9,866 nt of DNA from an uncultured Magnetococcales bacterium (GTDB taxonomy: Bacteria; Pseudomonadota; Magnetococcia; Magnetococcales; Magnetaquicoccaceae), in contig CAIWLA010000396.1 of the NCBI GenBank assembly GCA_903913345.1, forward strand, positions 1 through 9,866, read 5' to 3'. Positions 7,159-9,866 of the stretch are shown one piece after another. A program made the translations under genes and the position numbers. A model generated the notes under the pieces. That model was not told the DNA's origin, did not search any database, and saw only the letters and a program-made list of their open reading frames with translations. Position 1 is the stretch's first letter. Every line of letters begins with the position of its first letter.

Positions 7159-7680
7159 TTATGGAGAGAGTCGCCGGGCAATGGCCAACATGTCTGGGCC
7201 CAGGTAAATCAGAAGACCGATGACACCCAGCACCACCAGAAATACCGTACCCCCAACCAGATTGACCACCAAATCCTTGTGGCTGCGCCCCTGTGTCATC
7301 CAGTTGGCCAGGGTGCGCAAGGAGAGAATACCCACAAACAGGGTGTCCCGATAGACCAACAGATGGCTGATGCCCTTTTCCCTCATTTGAATCAGGCAGT
7401 CCTGACAGGAGGCGTCGTGTGCCACCTTGATCAGTTCACTCGTCATCACGTCCCGCATCAGAGTGGTTTCTGGATTGCGCTTTTTGCCCACCACCCGGGT
7501 CAGGAGATCCCGTTCGGTAAAATATCCGATCACCCGGCCCTTGCCAGTCACCACAATTGAGCCGGCACCATGGTCAGCCATAATGCCCACACTCTCGGAG
7601 ACCGTCCGATTCTGGTCAATGGTCACAATATTGCGCTCGATTATGCTCGTTATTTTACATCTCATCGGTCGACAATCCAT
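7159..7680 (-). CDS. CBS-domain pair protein with C-terminal membrane helix (173 aa)
   Basis: Two CBS motifs fill residues about 8-128: the first has VTIDQNRTVSESVGIMADHGAGSI-type spacing and ends GYFTERDLL (52-60). The second follows DVMTSELIKVAHDAS (77-91) and ends VGILSLRTL (116-124). CBS pairs usually bind adenine nucleotides (AMP, ATP, SAM) as energy or ligand sensors. A strongly hydrophobic stretch at about 138-160 followed by ARR suggests a single C-terminal membrane anchor, unusual for a stand-alone CBS pair. No transporter or enzyme domain is attached, so the partner is unknown. The start is uncertain: ATG 7680 or ATG 7665 (residue 6, MRCKITSII), neither with a strong Shine-Dalgarno. 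ATG 7665 overlaps by 4 nt the stop of a weak upstream frame (7871-7662). Confidence 0.85.
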   Translation of the reverse strand: MDCRPMRCKITSIIERNIVTIDQNRTVSESVGIMADHGAGSIVVTGKGRVIGYFTERDLLTRVVGKKRNPETTLMRDVMTSELIKVAHDASCQDCLIQMREKGISHLLVYRDTLFVGILSLRTLANWMTQGRSHKDLVVNLVGGTVFLVVLGVIGLLIYLGPDMLAIARRLSP

Positions 7681-7906
7681 AACAACGGCTTGATTAATGA
7701 CTCATTTAACCAAAAACTCTCCCTGCGAACAACACCCTTCCGAATCGTCAGAACAACGCATCGTATTTCCGGTTGAACGTGCAAACACACCGCACCCCAA
7801 CCCCGTTGGCAACGCCACAAGCCACTGCCCACAGGATGGCTCATATCACGCCAAAAAGAAAGGAACAGCAAAAAAAAGTCATCACCAACTCCTTATATGC
7901 AAAAAC

Positions 7907-7936
7907 TGGACACTCAGGAGTGGCATCGATTACACT
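7907..7936 (+). promoter_or_regulatory. Possible sigma-70-like promoter with internal palindrome
   Basis: TGGACA (7907-7912, 5 of 6 to the -35 consensus), an 18-nt spacer, then TACACT (7931-7936, 4 of 6 to the -10 consensus). The spacer overlaps a perfect inverted repeat CACTC-AG-GAGTG (7911-7922), an operator-like arrangement. A transcript would begin near 7943, right before the hairpin cluster, but no protein-coding gene follows on this strand until 8720. It may be chance. Confidence 0.3.
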
Positions 7937-7982
7937 GCACATGGCTGTGGGTGGCGTTTCCCAGGTAGAAGTCACCCCCACA

Positions 7983-8027
7983 GAAAACGGGAACCCGCCG
8001 GATTCTCAAGATCAAGCGGATTCCCGT
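7983..8027 (-). terminator. Rho-independent terminator downstream of the repeat coiled-coil gene
   Basis: On the minus strand ACGGGAA (8027-8021) pairs with TTCCCGT (7993-7987). Inside this, after a 1-nt mismatch, CCGC pairs with GCGG. The stem is followed directly by a short T run (TTTTC ending near 7983). It lies about 60 nt after the stop of the gene at 8576-8091 and so ends that transcript. The T run is short, so efficiency may be moderate. Confidence 0.65.
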
Positions 8028-8041
8028 CCGCACGGTTGCGA

Positions 8042-8079
8042 AGGGATCTGCCCGTTGCGATCCCTGGTCGTCTGGGATC
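8042..8079. repeat. Alternating GGGATC/GATCCC hairpin arms
   Basis: AGGGATC (8042-8048) and GATCCCT (8059-8065) form a perfect 7-bp stem with a 10-nt loop. A third arm GGGATC (8074-8079) can pair with the middle arm instead, giving a mutually exclusive 6-bp stem. It sits between the coiled-coil gene stop and its terminator. Confidence 0.55.
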
Positions 8080-8090
8080 AAGGCTGAGGC

Positions 8091-8576
8091 TTATGACACG
8101 GTGGTTGCGTTCCACTTGCGCAACAAAGCGGCCCCTCTCTCCGACAATTGTTCCAGTTGCTCCCCTGTCTTGCGCAATAGCGCGGCGTTTCGATCCGACA
8201 ACTGCTTCAATTGATTATCCGTTTTCTTGAGGAGTGCCGAATTTCTATCGGACAACTGCTTCATCTGGCTTTCCGTTCGATGGATCATGTCCACATGACG
8301 ATCGGAAGAGAGATGCATGTATTCGTTGGTTCGCCGCAACAGGGCGGCATTGCGGTCAGACAACTGCCGCAACTGCATGTCGATGCGTTTTTTCAACAGG
8401 CGCATCTGCCCTTCCAGGTGTTCGATACGTTGCATCTCCGATGCACTGGCCCGCTTGGACCGTTTTTTGCCGGTCACACTCTCCTGGCCAGCGTCTGTTT
8501 TGGAATCCGCTTTTTTCTCTTTTTCCTTCTGGCCTTTTTTTGTCTCTTTATTCTCTTTATTCTCTTTGTTTGCCAT
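8091..8576 (-). CDS. Lys/Glu-rich coiled-coil protein with five 18-residue repeats (161 aa)
   Basis: No family recognised. Residues 1-45 are extremely charged and low-complexity, opening with (N/K)KE triplets and rich in Lys. Residues 46-67 form an amphipathic coiled-coil lead-in. Residues 68-157 are five contiguous repeats of exactly 18 residues with consensus QLKQLSDRNAALLRKTxE, starting at 68, 86, 104, 122 and 140. Copy 2 is the most diverged (SSDRHVDMIHRT). Hydrophobic positions suggest a long alpha-helical rod, probably oligomeric. There is no signal peptide or membrane helix, so the protein is likely cytoplasmic, possibly binding DNA, membrane or another acidic surface through the basic head (inference). 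Start ATG 8576 is chosen because GGAG lies 6 nt upstream; the open frame extends to 8615 without such a site. A single-gene transcript ending at the terminator near 7983 is likely. Confidence 0.85.
   Translation of the reverse strand: MANKENKENKETKKGQKEKEKKADSKTDAGQESVTGKKRSKRASASEMQRIEHLEGQMRLLKKRIDMQLRQLSDRNAALLRRTNEYMHLSSDRHVDMIHRTESQMKQLSDRNSALLKKTDNQLKQLSDRNAALLRKTGEQLEQLSERGAALLRKWNATTVS
8106..8375 (-). repeat. Five tandem 54-bp coding repeats
   Basis: Units on the minus strand at 8375-8322, 8321-8268, 8267-8214, 8213-8160 and 8159-8106 encode the 18-residue repeat. Units 1, 3 and 4 are closest to one another (shared LSDRN(A/S)ALL core). Units 2 and 5 are more diverged, so the array is old rather than freshly duplicated. 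Confidence 0.85.
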
Positions 8577-8719
8577 TGGTTTCTCCAAAAAAAGGGGTGA
8601 ATGCGGATGATACATAAAAAACCCACAACAGGATCATGATACCCCCGAAATGCAAAAAAGTCGATAACTTCCTTGCACATTTCGCCCCATTGACCAAGAA
8701 AAGGGGTAAGGATCAAAAA
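8577..8719. promoter_or_regulatory. Divergent intergenic region between the coiled-coil and spermidine-synthase-like genes
   Basis: Both neighbours are transcribed outward, so promoters are expected, but no convincing -35/-10 pair is visible. A direct repeat AAAAGGGGTRA occurs at 8590-8600 and 8699-8709; the second copy adjoins the ribosome-binding site AAGGA (8708-8712). Confidence 0.4.
8583..8586 (-). promoter_or_regulatory. Ribosome-binding site of the repeat coiled-coil gene
   Basis: GGAG on the minus strand with a 6-nt spacer to ATG 8576 decides that start over the upstream ATG at 8615. Confidence 0.65.
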
Positions 8720-9583
8720 ATGACATCCACACCAGACCGATACTCCGTTCTTTTTCAGAACAATTGGCAAGGAAGGTCACTGATGGTCGTCGATGAGGGC
8801 GGATACCGCTCGCTCTACTTTGACAACCAGATGATCCAGAGCCGCATGGCACTGGAAGATCCCCTGCGCTTGATCCTGCCCTACACCCGGCATATGCTGG
8901 CCTGTCTGCTTTTCAACAATCATCCCCAACATATTCTCATGGTTGGACTGGGAGGCGGTTCCCTGGCCAAATTTTTTCTCCACCATTTCCCGGAGTGCCG
9001 TGTGGAGGTGGTGGATTCCAACCCGGAGATGGCGGCCATCGCCCGCCAATTTTTTTTCCTGCCCATCGACGATCGGTTGACCCTCTATTGTGCCGATGGC
9101 GAGGATTTTATTGCGACCATGGCGGGCAGACAGCCGCTCTACGACCTCATCCTGATAGACGCCTTCGACCATGACGGCATGGCCCGTTCTGTCTATACGC
9201 ACCCTTTTTTCCGGCAAATTCGTCCGTTATTGACCCATGACGGGGTACTGGTACTCAATGTAAACCGGGCAGAAGTGGGTGCCTATTCGCCCATACTGAC
9301 CCATATCACCGACTGTTTTTCAGAGGCCAGTTTTCGTCTGCCGGTGCCGCTCCCTTCCCACAATGAGATTATTTTTTGTTGCAAACACAAGTCGGCGACC
9401 ACCCACCTGACCGCACCTTGTCAACAAATGGCCGGATGGACCCAACAGAAACCGGAACTGGATTTTATCGACTGGATGCAACGGATGACGCTACTGAAAC
9501 ATATAACGTTACCGAAACAGGGGATCTGGCGGCAGTGGATGGATCATCTCGATCGTTACAGAAACAGGTGTTCCGGGCCATGA
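8720..9583 (+). CDS. Spermidine-synthase-like Rossmann-fold protein (287 aa)
   Basis: A class I SAM-dependent-type fold of the spermidine synthase superfamily. Visible motifs: the nucleotide-binding MVGLGGGSLAKFF (74-86), acidic ribose-binding strand VEVVDSNPEM (95-104), ADGEDFI (125-131), and YDLILIDAFD (141-150) where true spermidine synthases have YDVI(I/V)DSSDP. The N-terminal 'vQ...DE..YhEml.H' signature of aminopropyltransferases is missing; the equivalent region reads MIQSRMALEDPLRLILPYTR (38-57). Polyamine synthesis is therefore doubtful; methyltransferase-like or other transferase activity is equally possible. Start ATG 8720 is chosen because AAGGA lies 7 nt upstream; the frame is open back to 8636 without a well-placed site. 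The stop overlaps the next start by 4 nt (ATGA), so the two genes are coupled. Confidence 0.85.
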   Translation: MTSTPDRYSVLFQNNWQGRSLMVVDEGGYRSLYFDNQMIQSRMALEDPLRLILPYTRHMLACLLFNNHPQHILMVGLGGGSLAKFFLHHFPECRVEVVDSNPEMAAIARQFFFLPIDDRLTLYCADGEDFIATMAGRQPLYDLILIDAFDHDGMARSVYTHPFFRQIRPLLTHDGVLVLNVNRAEVGAYSPILTHITDCFSEASFRLPVPLPSHNEIIFCCKHKSATTHLTAPCQQMAGWTQQKPELDFIDWMQRMTLLKHITLPKQGIWRQWMDHLDRYRNRCSGP

Positions 9584-9866
9584 AATCGTTTTTTCTCATT
9601 CTCTTGTCGCTGGTATTGATTGTTGTCGTGGCCAGGCAGACATGGGAAACCACCGAGATTCCCCTCACCCGGACAACCCCTCAAGAGGAGATGCCCCCCG
9701 TCAAAAATGGGCGCGACTGGCTGCGGGATGACCGTTTTGTTCCGTTGTCCAATCGGGTAGGGATCCTGGAAGAACGGGTTTATCGCCTCTTCCATCCGGT
9801 TGATCCGATGCAAAAAATGGTGGAGATGGAAGCCCGTTTGACTCGCCTGGAAGAAGAGAAAAACCA
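9580..9866 (+). CDS. Membrane-anchored coiled-coil protein, N-terminal part (runs off right edge)
   Basis: The first 95 residues are visible. A strongly hydrophobic segment (about 4-18, FFLILLSLVLIVVVA) after a Lys suggests a signal anchor or uncleaved signal peptide, with the rest outside the cytoplasm. Residues 20-55 are polar. From about 57 a Glu/Leu-rich helix begins (VGILEERVYRLF) and continues as MEARLTRLEEEK (83-94), which looks like a coiled coil. ATG 9580 overlaps the stop of the spermidine-synthase-like gene, with AGGTG about 10 nt upstream. No family recognised; the operon context suggests it works with its neighbour, but nothing shows how. Confidence 0.75.
   Translation, partial: MKSFFLILLSLVLIVVVARQTWETTEIPLTRTTPQEEMPPVKNGRDWLRDDRFVPLSNRVGILEERVYRLFHPVDPMQKMVEMEARLTRLEEEKN

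Larger units (their letters stand above)
7681..8090. other. Gene-poor 410-nt stretch with hairpins
   Basis: Open frames here on either strand have unnatural composition and lack good ribosome-binding sites, so I call none. The stretch holds the terminator at 7983-8027, a hairpin at 7946-7982 (TGTGGG/CCCACA plus inner pairs), a perfect hairpin at 8042-8065 and a possible plus-strand promoter at 7907-7936. On the minus strand AAGGAG lies 6 nt before an ATG at about 7884 that opens only 13 codons. The part nearest the CBS gene (7681-7880) shows nothing I can assign beyond A/T-rich runs. Confidence 0.6.

Noticed and set aside
7119..7182. ATTGCCC/GGGCAAT inverted repeat spanning the convergent ends of the rhodanese and CBS genes as a bidirectional terminator
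   Set aside because: The arms lie about 50 nt apart inside coding sequence and no T run follows on either strand.
7662..7871. Minus-strand 69-codon frame overlapping the CBS gene start by 4 nt
   Set aside because: It has a TTG start without a good Shine-Dalgarno and Trp/Arg/Cys-rich composition; the overlap alone is weak support.
7940..8090. 6S RNA, SRP RNA, tmRNA or RNase P RNA in the structured stretch
   Set aside because: The conserved sequence blocks I would expect (for example the SRP GGAAGGA tetraloop region, or the RNase P GAGGAAAGTCC block) are absent.
7697..8230. 177-codon plus-strand frame across the gene-poor stretch
   Set aside because: No ribosome-binding site, composition unlike a folded protein, and it runs over the terminator and antisense into the coiled-coil gene.

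Overview
The window looks like chromosomal DNA from a moderately GC-rich Gram-negative bacterium, most likely a proteobacterium. The best clue is an ApgM/RpfE-type gene directly upstream of recJ, an arrangement I recall from proteobacteria such as Xanthomonas. The Hanks-kinase/FGE-sulfatase fusion would fit a lineage such as Magnetococcia, but that placement is a guess. I see no transposase, integrase, CRISPR array, rRNA or tRNA.

Left part (1-6516, minus strand): a tightly packed run of six genes read right to left. It holds an unknown basic/acidic protein (6516-5851), a Ser/Thr protein kinase fused to an FGE-sulfatase domain (5854-3797), a degenerate phosphoglycerate-mutase-fold protein of ApgM/RpfE type (3784-2657), the single-strand exonuclease RecJ (2657-885), a Nudix hydrolase (882-460) and the N-terminal third of a probable MurL-type muramyl-peptide glutamate epimerase (457 to beyond the left edge). 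Gaps are 12 nt or less, and two junctions are start/stop overlaps, so this is almost certainly one translationally coupled operon. It mixes signalling, DNA repair, nucleotide clean-up and peptidoglycan precursor synthesis.

Middle (6517-8090): a divergent intergenic region leads to a plus-strand single-domain rhodanese (6670-7140), which converges on a minus-strand CBS-pair protein with one C-terminal membrane helix (7680-7159). A gene-poor stretch (7681-8090) follows. It carries a good minus-strand terminator, further hairpins and a possible plus-strand promoter.

Right part (8091-9866): a minus-strand, Lys/Glu-rich coiled-coil protein built from five 18-residue repeats (8576-8091) diverges from a plus-strand pair. 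That pair is a spermidine-synthase-like Rossmann protein lacking the usual aminopropyltransferase signatures (8720-9583) and a membrane-anchored coiled-coil protein that overlaps it by 4 nt and runs off the right edge (9580-9866).

Nothing here is a complete, clearly new system. The best leads are the repeat coiled-coil protein, the kinase-FGE protein coupled to an unknown partner, the catalytically eroded ApgM/RpfE-like protein, and the structured intergenic region near 7900-8080.
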